Of a stretch of 64,000 nucleotides of DNA, positions 1 through 9,848 are shown piece by piece. The notes under the pieces were generated by a model, which ran no database searches, had not been told where the DNA came from, and worked only from the letters and a program-made list of their open reading frames with translations. The stretch spans positions 47,914-111,913 of the forward strand of contig JAFROD010000006.1 of NCBI GenBank assembly GCA_017429835.1. Direction: 5' to 3'. The position numbers and the translations under genes are program-made. This stretch comes from Oscillospiraceae bacterium (GTDB lineage Bacteria; Bacillota; Clostridia; Oscillospirales; Oscillospiraceae). Position 1 is the stretch's first letter. Every line of letters begins with the position of its first letter.

Positions 1-52
1 AACGTTACTGACTCATAGAGATATTCAACTGGGCTGAGAAAAGGAGCGCGCA

Positions 53-952
53 ATGTCGTTTTCGGGAAACGTGAAAAGTGAATTGTGCCGTGCGGAAGTC
101 GAGAAGAACTGCTGCGCGCTCGCAGAAGCGATGGGAACGCTGCTTTTTGCCAACACCTTCTCCTCCGACTGCATCCGCATCGTGACCGAGAGCAGAGATT
201 TCGGCGCGCGTCTGCCGCGCCTGTTCCGCAAGGGACTCGGCGTGAGCTTCGACCAGCTCCCGGAAACGAACGGCAGCGGCAAACTGACCTATGTGATCAC
301 CGATCCGGAGAAAATCCAAAAGGTCTTCAGCGCCTGCGGGTTCTCGGCGCAGACGAGCATTTCACTGCACGTCAATTTTGCCCTGCTGGAGAAAGAGTGC
401 TGCAGGAGAGCCTTCCTGCGCGGCGCGTTTTTGGCAGGCGGCTCCGTAACAGACCCCGAAAAACGCTATCATTTGGAGCTTTCCACGACCCACCTCAAGG
501 TCAGCCGCGAAACCGGCACGCTGATGCGCGAGATGGAACTGACCGCGAAGGAGACCGAACGCAAGGGAAGCTCCGTGCTGTACTATAAGCAGAGCGACAG
601 CATCGAAGACTTCCTGACGGCGATCGGCGCGCCGGTCAGCGCGATGGCGGTGATGGCGGCGAAGATCGACAAGGACTGGCGCAACGACGCCAACCGGAAG
701 ACAAACTGCGATTCAGCGAACGTGGACAAGGCGATCGCCGCTTCGCAGGAGCAGCTCGCCGCTATTCGAAAACTGAAAAAGAGCGGCAGATACGATACGC
801 TTCCCGAGAAGCTCAAGGAGACAGCGACCTTGCGTCGCGAACATCCGGAAACGACGCTCACGGAGCTTGCGGAGCTCCACGAGCCGCCCATCAGCAAGTC
901 GGCGGTCAATCACCGCATGAGAAAGATCATGTCGCTGGCGTCGGAAACCTGA
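53..952 (+). CDS. whiA: Sporulation/cell-division regulator WhiA
   Basis: This 299-residue protein matches the WhiA family in length and layout. The N-terminal half is a degenerate LAGLIDADG homing-endonuclease fold; the FLRGAFLAGGS stretch near residues 120-130 is the recognisable helix. The C-terminus is a helix-turn-helix region ending in SKSAVNHRMRKI. WhiA is a DNA-binding protein tied to sporulation in actinobacteria and to cell division and chromosome segregation in Firmicutes. The ATG is preceded by AAAGGAG. It lies 22 bp upstream of dnaE. In many Firmicutes rapZ and yvcK come just before whiA; the window starts too late to show this. Identity is clear; its target genes here are unknown. 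Confidence 0.95.
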   Translation: MSFSGNVKSELCRAEVEKNCCALAEAMGTLLFANTFSSDCIRIVTESRDFGARLPRLFRKGLGVSFDQLPETNGSGKLTYVITDPEKIQKVFSACGFSAQTSISLHVNFALLEKECCRRAFLRGAFLAGGSVTDPEKRYHLELSTTHLKVSRETGTLMREMELTAKETERKGSSVLYYKQSDSIEDFLTAIGAPVSAMAVMAAKIDKDWRNDANRKTNCDSANVDKAIAASQEQLAAIRKLKKSGRYDTLPEKLKETATLRREHPETTLTELAELHEPPISKSAVNHRMRKIMSLASET

Positions 953-974
953 AACGCCTGAAGGAGACAGAACG

Positions 975-3900
975 ATGGCATTTGTACATCTGCATGTGCA
1001 TACGGAATACAGCCTGCTCGACGGCGCTTGCCGGATCGGCAAGCTCGTGCAGCGCGCCAAGGAGCTGGGGCAGAACGCGGTGGCGATCACGGATCACGGC
1101 GTCATGTACGGCGTGATCGACTTCTACCGCGCAGCCAAGGCAGCGGGGATCAAGCCGATCATCGGCTGCGAGGTCTACGTCGCGCCGCGCAGCATGGCAG
1201 ACCGCGTGCACGGCGTGGACAACGAGGCGCAGCACCTCGTCCTGCTGTGCGAAAACGAGACGGGTTACAGCAATCTGAGCTATCTGGTGTCCAAGGCCTT
1301 TTTGGACGGCTTTTATATCAAGCCCCGTGTGGATATGGAGCTGCTGCGGCAGCATTCCGATGGCCTGATCGCCCTGTCCGCCTGCCTGGCGGGCGGCATT
1401 CCGCGTCGGCTCCGCATGGGCGACTACGAGGGCGCGAAGAGCCATGCGCTGGAGCTTTCCGAGATTTTCGGCAAAGGCAATTTCTTCCTCGAGCTGCAGG
1501 ATCACGGTCTGCCGGAGCAGCAGGAGGTCAACCGCGGCATTCTGCGGCTGGCGCAGGATACCGGTCTGCCGCTCGTCGCAACGAACGACGCGCACTATAT
1601 CACCCGCGAGGACAGCTACATTCAGGACGTTCTGATGTGCATTCAGATGGGGAAGACCGTGGACGACCCCAATCGCATGCGCTTCGAGACGCAGGAGTTT
1701 TATATCAAATCCGAGGGCGAGATGCGTTCTCTGTTTCCCAATCAGCCGGAGGCGATCGAAAACACGCAGAAAATCGCCGACCGCTGCAGCGTGGAGTTTG
1801 AATTCAATCACTATCATCTGCCGGAGTTCACCCCGCCGGACGGCTCGGATTCCGTCACCTATTTCCGCCGCCTCTGCGACGAGGGGTTCAAAGAGCGCTA
1901 TCCCGACGCGCCGAAAGAATGCCGCGAGCGGTTGGAATACGAGATGAGCGTCGTTGAGAAGATGGGCTACGTAGACTACTATCTCATCGTGGCGGACTTC
2001 ATCCTCTGGGCGAAGCGGCAGGGCATTCCGGTCGGCCCGGGCAGAGGTTCCGGCGCGGGCTCCATCGCCGCCTACTGCATGCACATTACGGAAATGGATC
2101 CAATGAAGTACGCGCTGATCTTCGAACGCTTCCTCAACCCGGAGCGCGTCAGCATGCCGGACTTCGACACCGATTTCTGTCAGGCACGGCGCGGCGAGGT
2201 CATCGACTACGTGACCGAGAAATACGGCAAGGATCGCGTGGCGCAGATCGTCACCTTCGGTACGATGGCGGCACGCGCAGCGATCCGCGACGTCGGCAGA
2301 ACGCTGAACTTCACCTACGCCGAAACGGATGCGGTGGCGAAGCTCATTCCGACCACGCTGCACATGACGCTCGACGAGGCGCTGCGCGTTTCGCCGCAGC
2401 TTCTGGAAATGTACAACGGCGACGAGCGCGTGCGCAAGCTCGTTGACACCGCCCGCGCGCTCGAGGGCATGCCGCGCAACACCTCGACCCATGCGGCGGG
2501 CGTGGTCATCACCAAGAATCCCGTCTGCGACTACGTGCCGCTGGCGCGCAACGACGATACGATCGTCACGCAGTTTACGATGACGACCATCGAAGAGCTC
2601 GGACTTCTCAAAATGGATTTTCTGGGTCTGCGCAACCTGACGATCATCGAGGACGCAGAGCAGGAGATCCGTAAGCGTGAGCCGGACTTCGATCTCAAGA
2701 CCGTGCGCGACGACGACCCCGCGACCTTCGCCATGCTCGGCGAAGGGAAGACGGCGGGCGTGTTCCAGCTCGAATCCGCCGGCATCACGAACGTCTGCGT
2801 CAACATGAAGCCGCAGTCGATCGAAGACCTGACGGCGATCGTCGCCCTCTACCGCCCCGGCCCGATGGACTCCATTCCGCGCTTTATCGACAATAAGTTC
2901 CATCCGGAAAAGATCACCTATCTCTGCCCGCAGCTTGAGCCGATCCTCGCCGTGACCTACGGCTGCATCGTCTATCAGGAGCAGGTCATCGAGATCTTCC
3001 GCAAGCTCGGCGGCTATTCGCTCGGGCAGGCGGACAACATGCGCCGTGCCATATCCAAGAAAAAGGAAAAGGTCATCGTTGCGGAACAGTATGCGTTCGT
3101 CTACGGCGACAAGGAGCGCGGCATTCCCGGCGCGATTGACAACGGCGTCAGCGAGGCGGCGGCGCAGGCGATCTATAAGGAGATCCTCGACTTTGCCAAC
3201 TACGCTTTCAATAAGGCGCACGCGGTCTGCTACGCCAAGGTCACCTACGATACGGCGTATCTGAAATGCCACTATCCGAAGGAATACATGGCGGCGCTGC
3301 TGACGAGCGTGCTGGACAATACCACCAAGACCGCAGGCTATATTGCAGACTGCAGAGAGCTGGGCATCCGCCTGCTGCCGCCCGACGTCAACACCTCGGA
3401 GGACAAGTTCACCGTCGAGCCGGACGGGATCCGCTTCGGACTCGGCGCGGTGAAGAATATCGGACGGGGGCTCCTGCGGCAAATGGTCGCGGAGCGCGAG
3501 AAAAACGGGAGATTCACTTCTCTCGAGGACTTTGCCGAGCGCATGATCGAAACCGATCTCAACAAGCGGGCGGTGGAAAACCTGATCAAGTGCGGCGCGA
3601 TGGACGGGCTGGGTCTCAACCGCGCGCAAATGCTCTACAGTTATGAGACGATCCTCGACAGCGTCGCCGACAGCAAGAAGCGCAATCTGGCGGGGCAACT
3701 GCAGCTTTTCGACATGTTCTCTGACGAGCAGGAGAAGAAATCGACGATCCCGATTCCCAAGCTGCAGGAGCTGCCGAAAAACGAACTCATGCAAATGGAG
3801 AAGGAGACCATCGGGCTCTACCTCTCCGGTCACCCGATGGACGAGTACCGCAGGCAGCTCAAGGGCAGCGGCGTCGTGCCGATCCTGCGGATCATGCAGT

Positions 3901-4409
3901 CGTTTGAGGAAAACGACGGCGCCTATCGTGACGAGCAGATCGTCCGGATCGCGGGCGTCGTGGAAAGCGTCAAGATGAAGACGACGCGCAATAACTCCAT
4001 GATGGCGTACGTGACGCTGGAGGATGATACCGCGTCGATCGAACTGTTGGCGTTTTCCAACGTGATTGCTAAGTGCGGCTCCTATCTGAAGGAGAATACG
4101 CCGATCGTCGCGGAGGGTCGGCTTTCCGCGCGCGACGAAAAAGCGGTGCAGATGGTGGTCAACGAAGTCCGCCCGATCGCTGAGGTCGCAAAGCCGGAGC
4201 CGCAAAAGCTCTATCTGAAGCTGCCGACCGAGGACTGCGCGGCGGATCGTAAGACGCGCGCCATTCTCAACATGTTCCCGGGCGGTCTGCAGGCGGTGCT
4301 GTATTATGCCGACAGCGGCGTGCGCAGGGGAACGACCTGCGCGGTTCGGGAGGACATGCTGGAGGAGCTGCGCAGCCTGTTGGGAGAAAACTGTGTCGTT
4401 TTGAAATAG
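975..4409 (+). CDS. dnaE: DNA polymerase III alpha subunit (DnaE1 type)
   Basis: This is a replicative polymerase catalytic subunit of 1144 residues. It starts with a PHP domain (HLHVHTEYSLLDG at residues 4-16). The catalytic aspartates of the C-family palm appear in PDFDTDF (about residues 395-401) and KMDFLGL (about 547). A helix-hairpin-helix region follows, and an OB-fold begins near residue 987 (IVRIAGVVESVKMK). Unlike PolC it has no inserted 3'-5' exonuclease; length and order fit DnaE1. A GGAGACAG ribosome site precedes the ATG. It probably shares a transcript with whiA. Confidence 0.96.
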   Translation: MAFVHLHVHTEYSLLDGACRIGKLVQRAKELGQNAVAITDHGVMYGVIDFYRAAKAAGIKPIIGCEVYVAPRSMADRVHGVDNEAQHLVLLCENETGYSNLSYLVSKAFLDGFYIKPRVDMELLRQHSDGLIALSACLAGGIPRRLRMGDYEGAKSHALELSEIFGKGNFFLELQDHGLPEQQEVNRGILRLAQDTGLPLVATNDAHYITREDSYIQDVLMCIQMGKTVDDPNRMRFETQEFYIKSEGEMRSLFPNQPEAIENTQKIADRCSVEFEFNHYHLPEFTPPDGSDSVTYFRRLCDEGFKERYPDAPKECRERLEYEMSVVEKMGYVDYYLIVADFILWAKRQGIPVGPGRGSGAGSIAAYCMHITEMDPMKYALIFERFLNPERVSMPDFDTDFCQARRGEVIDYVTEKYGKDRVAQIVTFGTMAARAAIRDVGRTLNFTYAETDAVAKLIPTTLHMTLDEALRVSPQLLEMYNGDERVRKLVDTARALEGMPRNTSTHAAGVVITKNPVCDYVPLARNDDTIVTQFTMTTIEELGLLKMDFLGLRNLTIIEDAEQEIRKREPDFDLKTVRDDDPATFAMLGEGKTAGVFQLESAGITNVCVNMKPQSIEDLTAIVALYRPGPMDSIPRFIDNKFHPEKITYLCPQLEPILAVTYGCIVYQEQVIEIFRKLGGYSLGQADNMRRAISKKKEKVIVAEQYAFVYGDKERGIPGAIDNGVSEAAAQAIYKEILDFANYAFNKAHAVCYAKVTYDTAYLKCHYPKEYMAALLTSVLDNTTKTAGYIADCRELGIRLLPPDVNTSEDKFTVEPDGIRFGLGAVKNIGRGLLRQMVAEREKNGRFTSLEDFAERMIETDLNKRAVENLIKCGAMDGLGLNRAQMLYSYETILDSVADSKKRNLAGQLQLFDMFSDEQEKKSTIPIPKLQELPKNELMQMEKETIGLYLSGHPMDEYRRQLKGSGVVPILRIMQSFEENDGAYRDEQIVRIAGVVESVKMKTTRNNSMMAYVTLEDDTASIELLAFSNVIAKCGSYLKENTPIVAEGRLSARDEKAVQMVVNEVRPIAEVAKPEPQKLYLKLPTEDCAADRKTRAILNMFPGGLQAVLYYADSGVRRGTTCAVREDMLEELRSLLGENCVVLK

Positions 4410-4420
4410 TTTTTTGCTTT

Positions 4421-4464
4421 TTGTAACAATAGCACTACACTTTTGTAACAAACTATGTTATAAT
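4421..4464 (+). promoter_or_regulatory. Promoter region with two TTGTAACAA palindromes
   Basis: A perfect TATAAT lies at 4459-4464. The -35 hexamer 17 bp upstream is poor (TACACT), so an activator may be needed. TTGTAACAA, a palindrome around a central A, occurs at 4421-4429 and 4443-4451 with centres exactly 22 bp apart, two helical turns. This is compatible with binding of the OmpR/PhoB-type regulator encoded in the same operon; that link is inference. Confidence 0.6.
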
Positions 4465-4499
4465 TGTTTATTGGATTTTTTGGGAACGGAGGCGGCGTA

Positions 4500-5789
4500 T
4501 TGAAAAAGACCGGCATTCTCATACTGCTTTGCGCCGTACTCTTCCTGTCCGGCTGTTTCCTAGATCCGGCGGAGAGCCTTTACGCGATCCCGGCGCGGTC
4601 GGAGGACTATTACAATCTGCAGGCGGCGATTGAAGCCGCAATGCCCGCCGGCGCGGCTTATTGCGCGCCGGTCGCAGGCGAGAATCAGCAGCCCGTGCAG
4701 ATGGCGGACATCGACGGCGACCAACAGGACGAGGCGATCGTCTACTGGAAGAGCGACAGCGATCTGCCGCTCACGGTCAGCGTCTTCGACAAGCGCGGCG
4801 ATCAGTACGTCCCGATTGCAAAGGCGGACGGCGCCGGCAGCAGCTTCGACCACGTCCAGTACGTGGAGATCGACGGCAACCCGGGCAGCGAGATCGTAGT
4901 CGGCCGCCAGATCAGTGATCAGGTCACGCAGACGCTCTACGTGTACTCCTTTGAAAACGACGCGCTGACGGAGATGATGAGCGCGAACTATTCTGAGTTC
5001 ATCACCACCGACCTTGACGCGAACGGGCTGTACGACGTCGTGCTCCTGCATTCCTCGGACGCGCAGAACGGCGTGGCGGAGTGCTACCGCTGGAATGACG
5101 GTCAGCTCACACGCGACAGGGAAGCGCGGATGTCCACGCCGGTCAGCGCGGTACGCCGCATTATCACCGGCAAGGTCTGGAAGAACAGACCCGCGGTCTT
5201 CGTCGCTTCGGAGTACGGCGAGGGCATGATCGTCACCGATATTTTCGGCATGCGCGGCGACGTATTTACCAATCTTTCGCTTTCGGACGAAACCGATACC
5301 GCCGTCAGCACGATCCGCGACTACTACGTCTATAGCTGCGACATCGACGAGGACGGGCTGATCGAGCTGCCGCATCTGATCGACCTTCCGGTGATCAAGG
5401 GCGAAGCGACCTCCGCCGATCAGACGGTGATCCGCTGGTACAATCTGCAGCCGGACGGCACGGAAAAAGAAAAATGGCTGACCTATCACAATTATTCCGC
5501 AGGGTGGTATCTGAAGCTGCCGGATCGGCTTGCGGAGGGACTGTCGGTGAAATTCACGACGGTATTTGAGACGAGCCGCGGCTACACCTTCGTGCGAAGA
5601 GGAGAAACGCTGTTCACCCTGACGGCGCTGAGCGGCGGAAATGCCGCGGAAAGCGGCTGGACAGAGCTCGCCGTCAAGGGCGATACCGTCTATGCGGTCA
5701 GGATTGAGAACGGCGCGCTGACGGATACGGAAGCAAAAGATTTGTTCCACTTCATTCAGGTGGACTGGAAGACCGGCGAGACAGACTGA
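4500..5789 (+). CDS. Lipoprotein with FG-GAP-like repeats, upstream of a two-component system
   Basis: The start is taken at TTG 4500 because GGAGG at 4488-4492 sits 7 bp before it. An in-frame ATG at 4464 lies inside the TATAAT promoter and cannot be used from that promoter. The 429-residue product has a lipoprotein signal (positive KK, hydrophobic core, LSGC lipobox near residue 19). Acidic loops of Ca-binding FG-GAP/VCBS type recur: DIDGDQQDEA, EIDGNPGSEI, DLDANGLYDV, DIDEDGLIEL. These suggest a beta-propeller on the outside of the membrane. It is followed after 41 bp by a response regulator and a histidine kinase, so a role as an accessory sensor is plausible but unproven. Confidence 0.8.
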   Translation: MKKTGILILLCAVLFLSGCFLDPAESLYAIPARSEDYYNLQAAIEAAMPAGAAYCAPVAGENQQPVQMADIDGDQQDEAIVYWKSDSDLPLTVSVFDKRGDQYVPIAKADGAGSSFDHVQYVEIDGNPGSEIVVGRQISDQVTQTLYVYSFENDALTEMMSANYSEFITTDLDANGLYDVVLLHSSDAQNGVAECYRWNDGQLTRDREARMSTPVSAVRRIITGKVWKNRPAVFVASEYGEGMIVTDIFGMRGDVFTNLSLSDETDTAVSTIRDYYVYSCDIDEDGLIELPHLIDLPVIKGEATSADQTVIRWYNLQPDGTEKEKWLTYHNYSAGWYLKLPDRLAEGLSVKFTTVFETSRGYTFVRRGETLFTLTALSGGNAAESGWTELAVKGDTVYAVRIENGALTDTEAKDLFHFIQVDWKTGETD

Positions 5790-5830
5790 GAAAGATACAC
5801 GGCGACTTATGCCGCTTGGAGGACAGAACT

Positions 5831-6517
5831 ATGAAAAAAGTACTGATATTAGAGGACGAAGTCAGCATCCGCAGCTTTGTGGTCATCAACCTCAAGCGAG
5901 CCGGATACGAGGCGATCGAGGCGGGAACGGGCATGGAAGCCCTGGAACGTCTGAAAGAGAACCCGGATATCGGTGTTGCGATTCTTGACATCATGCTGCC
6001 GGATATCGACGGCTTCGAGGTCTGCCGGAACATCCGCGTAACCAATAAGACGATCGGCATCATCATGCTGACGGCGAGAACGCAGGAGATGGACAAGGTG
6101 ACCGGTCTGATGACCGGCGCGGACGACTACGTGACCAAGCCCTTTTCTCCGGCGGAACTGACGGCGCGCATTGACGCGCTCTACCGCAGGATCGGAGGCG
6201 GCGTGGAGTCCGACCCCGAGATCATCGTGCATGAGCCGTTCACGCTGAACATCCGCAACCGCACGCTCGAGAAGGACGGCCGCCGGATCAAGCTGACGCA
6301 GGTGGAATACGCCATCATTCAGCTCTTTATGCAGAATCCCGGGCGCGCCCTGTCCAGAGAGGATATCCTCACGGCAGTCTGGGGCAGGAATTATGACGGC
6401 GAGCTGAAGATCGTGGACGTCAATATCCGCCGTCTTCGCATCAAGATCGAGGACAATACCGCCAATCCCACCTACATTACGACGGTTTGGGGATTCGGCT
6501 ATAAGTGGGGCGTGTAA
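5831..6517 (+). CDS. OmpR/PhoB-family response regulator
   Basis: A 228-residue two-domain regulator. The receiver domain has the acidic pocket (ED at 8-9), phospho-acceptor Asp53 in AILDIMLPD, the conserved Thr near 83 and Lys near 105 in VTKPF. The C-terminal winged helix ends in TVWGFGYKWGV, typical of the PhoB family. ATG 5831 is chosen because GGAGG at 5818-5822 gives 8 bp spacing; the in-frame TTG at 5816 overlaps that site. It sits between the lipoprotein and the kinase and is surely the kinase's partner. The signal is not evident from the sequence. Confidence 0.93.
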   Translation: MKKVLILEDEVSIRSFVVINLKRAGYEAIEAGTGMEALERLKENPDIGVAILDIMLPDIDGFEVCRNIRVTNKTIGIIMLTARTQEMDKVTGLMTGADDYVTKPFSPAELTARIDALYRRIGGGVESDPEIIVHEPFTLNIRNRTLEKDGRRIKLTQVEYAIIQLFMQNPGRALSREDILTAVWGRNYDGELKIVDVNIRRLRIKIEDNTANPTYITTVWGFGYKWGV

Positions 6518-6550
6518 CGCGCATTCCGCGCAACGTGTGAGGTGACGGGC

Positions 6551-7969
6551 GTGAAAAGAACAAAGGGTCTGCAGGGGCGCTGGCTGCGCAATACCCTGAG
6601 CATCGTGCTTGTGATCGTTCTTGTGAGCGTCACCGCGCTGTCTGTCACCGTCGCGGCGTATTACTATTCCAATATGCGGGCGGGTATGGAATCCAAGGCC
6701 CGCGCAAGCACCAGCTTTTTTGAGACCTATATCGGGCAGAGCTACAACGAGTATTACAGCTCCTGCGCGAAATTCACGCAGACCTTCGAATCAAAGGACG
6801 TTATGGAGCTGCAGTTCATCAACACGAACTACCGCATCGTAGCCTCCTCCTACAGCCGCTTATCCACGAAGGCCGCCGTGACGAGCGACGTCACGGAAGC
6901 CATCGAGACAAAGCAGATCAGCTCCTTTACGGGAGAAAACCCCAATACGGGCGAGCGCATCATGGCGGTATCCAGCCCCCTGATCTACTCCAACGGAGAG
7001 GTCATCGGCGTGCTGCGCTACGTGACGAGCCTGAAGCGCGTCGACCGCCAGATCCTGCTGTTCAGCCTGGCGATCGCGCTGGCGGGCATTGCGGTGCTGC
7101 TGATCGTTTATATCAGCGGGCGGTATTATATCCGTTCCATTCTCGTTCCGGTTTCGGAGATCACGGCGACGGCGAAACGCATCGCGGCGGGCGGCTACGG
7201 CGTGCAGATCCAGCGCAAGTTCGACGACGAGATCGGCGAGCTTGCCGATACGATAAACGACATGTCCAACCAGATCAGTCAGACGGAGAAAATGCAGTCG
7301 GAATTCGTCTCCTCCGTATCCCACGAGCTGCGCACCCCGCTGACGGCGATCAGCGGCTGGAGCGAGACGCTGCTGTCGGCAGGCGGAAGCGTGGACGCGG
7401 CGGACGCCAAGCGCGGTCTGAACATCATTCTGCGAGAATCCAAGCGGCTGACCAGCATGGTCGAGGAGCTTTTGGAATTCACGCGGATTCAGGACGGCAG
7501 ATTCCACCTGAACGTCACGAAAAGCGACCTCAGAAGCGAATTTGAAGACACGGTATTCATGTACGGCTCCCGCCTTGCGCAGGAGGGGATCGCGTTGGAA
7601 TACCTGGACAACGACGACGATATTCCGGAGATCCCCTGCGATACGGCGCGTATGCGGCAGGTGTTCCTGAATATCCTCGACAACGCCGCCAAGCACGGCG
7701 GCGACGGAGGCAGGATCACGGCGGAGATCCGCCGCGAAGAGCAGGAAGTCGTGGTGCGAATCCGCGATTTCGGCTCCGGCATTCCGGAAGACGAGCTTCC
7801 GTTGGTAAAGAAGAAGTTTTACAAGGGTACCTCCAAGGCGCGCGGCAGCGGCATCGGGCTTGCGGTGTGCGAGGAGATCGTTACCATGCACAACGGCAGC
7901 CTGGAGCTTGCCAACGCGGACGGCGGCGGTACGCTTGTGACGATACGGCTTCCGATCGGGGAGCAATAG
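6551..7969 (+). CDS. Membrane sensor histidine kinase
   Basis: This 472-residue kinase has a first membrane helix at about residues 13-37, an extracytoplasmic sensor region to about 165, a second helix (LFSLAIALAGIAVLLIVYI), a HAMP linker, a HisKA dimerisation helix with SHELRTPLTAISG (His about 258) and a HATPase domain with N box NILDNAAKHGG and glycine boxes DFGSGI and GSGIGLAV. GTG 6551 is preferred over GTG 6542 because GAGGTG at 6539-6544 lies 6 bp before it. It pairs with the upstream response regulator. Confidence 0.92.
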   Translation: MKRTKGLQGRWLRNTLSIVLVIVLVSVTALSVTVAAYYYSNMRAGMESKARASTSFFETYIGQSYNEYYSSCAKFTQTFESKDVMELQFINTNYRIVASSYSRLSTKAAVTSDVTEAIETKQISSFTGENPNTGERIMAVSSPLIYSNGEVIGVLRYVTSLKRVDRQILLFSLAIALAGIAVLLIVYISGRYYIRSILVPVSEITATAKRIAAGGYGVQIQRKFDDEIGELADTINDMSNQISQTEKMQSEFVSSVSHELRTPLTAISGWSETLLSAGGSVDAADAKRGLNIILRESKRLTSMVEELLEFTRIQDGRFHLNVTKSDLRSEFEDTVFMYGSRLAQEGIALEYLDNDDDIPEIPCDTARMRQVFLNILDNAAKHGGDGGRITAEIRREEQEVVVRIRDFGSGIPEDELPLVKKKFYKGTSKARGSGIGLAVCEEIVTMHNGSLELANADGGGTLVTIRLPIGEQ

Positions 7970-7981
7970 AAAGGATCGGCA

Positions 7982-8983
7982 ATGGCAAAGAAAGAAACGA
8001 ACGAAAAATTTAAAACGATGATCGGCGGGCAGGCGCTCATCGAGGGTATTATGATGATGGGCCCGGAAAAATGCGCCACCGTCGTCCGCACCAAAGCGGG
8101 CTTGAAAACGAAGCTTGACGACAGGAAACCGCTCAGACGGTTTTCCGTGAAGAAGATTCCGTTTGTGCGCGGTATTTTCAACTTTGCATCTTCCATGAAG
8201 ACCGGTGTTTCCGCGCTGATGTATTCCGCCGATCAGTATGCGGCGGACGAGGAAGAGACTGAAACGAAAGAGAAACAGTCGAAATTCGACGCATGGTTGG
8301 AAAAGAAGCTGTCTTCTGAAAAGGCACAGAACGCCGTCATCACGATCGGCGTGGTGCTCGGACTTCTGTTTTCTGTCGCGCTGTTCGTGCTGCTGCCGTC
8401 CTTTCTCGGCGAATTCATCGAACGGTGGGTGACGGGCAATCAACTGGTACGGAATCTGCTGGAAGGTCTGCTTCGCATTATCATCTTCCTGGCGTATATG
8501 TTCCTGATCTCCCGCATGAAGGATATGAAGCGCGTGTTTTCCTACCACGGCGCGGAGCATAAGACCATTCGCTGCTATGAGGCGAAGCTGCCGCTGACGG
8601 TGGAAAACGTCAGACAGCAGACCCGTCTGCACCCGCGCTGCGGCACGAGCTTCCTCTTCGTCGTGATCATCATCTCCATTTTGGTCTTCTCCGTCGCGTC
8701 GGTCTTTTTGAGACCGATCACGCCGCAGTTCGACTCCAAAATTCTCAACGCGCTGATCCGCATGGCGCTCAAGCTCCTGCTCCTTCCCATCGTCGTAGGC
8801 ATCAGCTACGAGTTCAACCGTTTGGTCGGACGCTATGACAACTGGCTGACCCGTGCGCTGTCCGCTCCCGGCATGTGGCTGCAATACCTGACCACCAACG
8901 AGCCGGACGACAGCATGATCGAGGTCGGCATTGAAGCGCTGACGCAGGTGATACCGCAGCAGGAGGGCGCGGACAAATGGTAA
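7982..8983 (+). CDS. yqhQ: DUF1385 membrane protein (YqhQ family)
   Basis: The opening motif IGGQALIEGIMMMGP is the signature of DUF1385/YqhQ. The 333-residue protein has several membrane helices (about 120-150, 165-185, 225-245, 255-275) and the conserved YHGAEHKTI motif, which looks like a metal or catalytic site. YqhQ was named in Bacillus subtilis and its biochemical role is not settled. In Clostridia it often sits next to prmC, as here: the last 7 bp overlap the prmC start, which suggests translational coupling. Confidence 0.9.
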   Translation: MAKKETNEKFKTMIGGQALIEGIMMMGPEKCATVVRTKAGLKTKLDDRKPLRRFSVKKIPFVRGIFNFASSMKTGVSALMYSADQYAADEEETETKEKQSKFDAWLEKKLSSEKAQNAVITIGVVLGLLFSVALFVLLPSFLGEFIERWVTGNQLVRNLLEGLLRIIIFLAYMFLISRMKDMKRVFSYHGAEHKTIRCYEAKLPLTVENVRQQTRLHPRCGTSFLFVVIIISILVFSVASVFLRPITPQFDSKILNALIRMALKLLLLPIVVGISYEFNRLVGRYDNWLTRALSAPGMWLQYLTTNEPDDSMIEVGIEALTQVIPQQEGADKW

Positions 8984-9846
8984 AGAAGTACGCTGACCTG
9001 TATCTGGACGCGCGCCGCGCGCTGCTGGAAAAGGAAGGGCAGTTCGCCTCCAATATCGCAAGAGAGCTGGTCTGCGCCGCTTCCGGCAAAACGGCGGAGC
9101 AGATGATCGCAGACCGGGAGATGTACGCTTCGGAGGAGGTCTGTGAGCTGACGGAATCCTTCGTCAAGCGATATCTGCGCGGCGAGCCGATGCCCTATAT
9201 CCTCGGGCAGTGGAATTTCTACGATATGACGCTGACGGTCACGCCCGACGTGCTGATCCCGCGCGACGACACGATGGTCGTGACGGAGCTGGCGATCAAA
9301 AAGGCGCTGTTTCTCAACCAAAATCCGCGGATTCTCGACCTGTGCACCGGCTCCGGCTGTATCGGACTTGCGATCGCGAAGCGTGTCAAGGACGCGAGAG
9401 TGACGCTGGCGGACATTTCGCAGGACGCCCTGCGCGTGGCGCGCCGCAACACGGTCGACCAGAAGCTGACGGCGCGGGTCAAGTGCCTGCCGCTGGACGC
9501 CAAGCAACCTGCGCAGGACTTTATCGGGACGTTCGATCTGATCGTTTCCAACCCGCCCTATATCGACACGGCGACCATCGAGAAGCTCGACCCGTCCGTG
9601 CGGGACTTCGAGCCGCGCATCGCGCTCGACGGCGGCGAGGACGGTTTGGACTTCTACCGCGCGATCATTGACAACTATTCCTCCGCGCTCAATCCGGGCG
9701 GATATTTCTGCTTTGAATTCGGCATGGGGCAGGAGGAGGACGTTTGCGCGCTGCTGCGGCAGGGCGGCTTTGAGATCATGGAGTTAAGAAAAGACACCGC
9801 TGATATTACGCGGGCAGTTCTTGCCCGGAAAAGAGAGGTAAACTGA
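8977..9846 (+). CDS. prmC: Release factor glutamine methyltransferase PrmC
   Basis: PrmC (HemK) methylates the GGQ glutamine of release factors 1 and 2. The 289-residue protein has an N-terminal helical domain, a Rossmann SAM-binding core ([15 protein letters not shown]) and the NPPY catalytic motif near residue 192. Its start lies inside the end of the DUF1385 gene and its stop is 2 bp before recA. One of its substrates, prfA, is encoded at 28918-29988 in a separate minus-strand unit. Confidence 0.94.
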   Translation: MVKKYADLYLDARRALLEKEGQFASNIARELVCAASGKTAEQMIADREMYASEEVCELTESFVKRYLRGEPMPYILGQWNFYDMTLTVTPDVLIPRDDTMVVTELAIKKALFLNQNPRILDLCTGSGCIGLAIAKRVKDARVTLADISQDALRVARRNTVDQKLTARVKCLPLDAKQPAQDFIGTFDLIVSNPPYIDTATIEKLDPSVRDFEPRIALDGGEDGLDFYRAIIDNYSSALNPGGYFCFEFGMGQEEDVCALLRQGGFEIMELRKDTADITRAVLARKREVN

Positions 9847-9848
9847 CG

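Noticed and set aside
927..4451. A 1174-codon open frame antisense to dnaE.
   Set aside because: It is a mirror of the GC-rich codon use of dnaE; it has no family resemblance and no ribosome site. Similar antisense frames opposite ygfK (33058-36054), pheT/pheS (54825-57974) and polA were rejected for the same reason.
4464..4499. Upstream ATG start for the 4.5 kb lipoprotein.
   Set aside because: The ATG overlaps the TATAAT box and would add 12 residues before a normal lipoprotein signal; TTG 4500 has a proper ribosome site.
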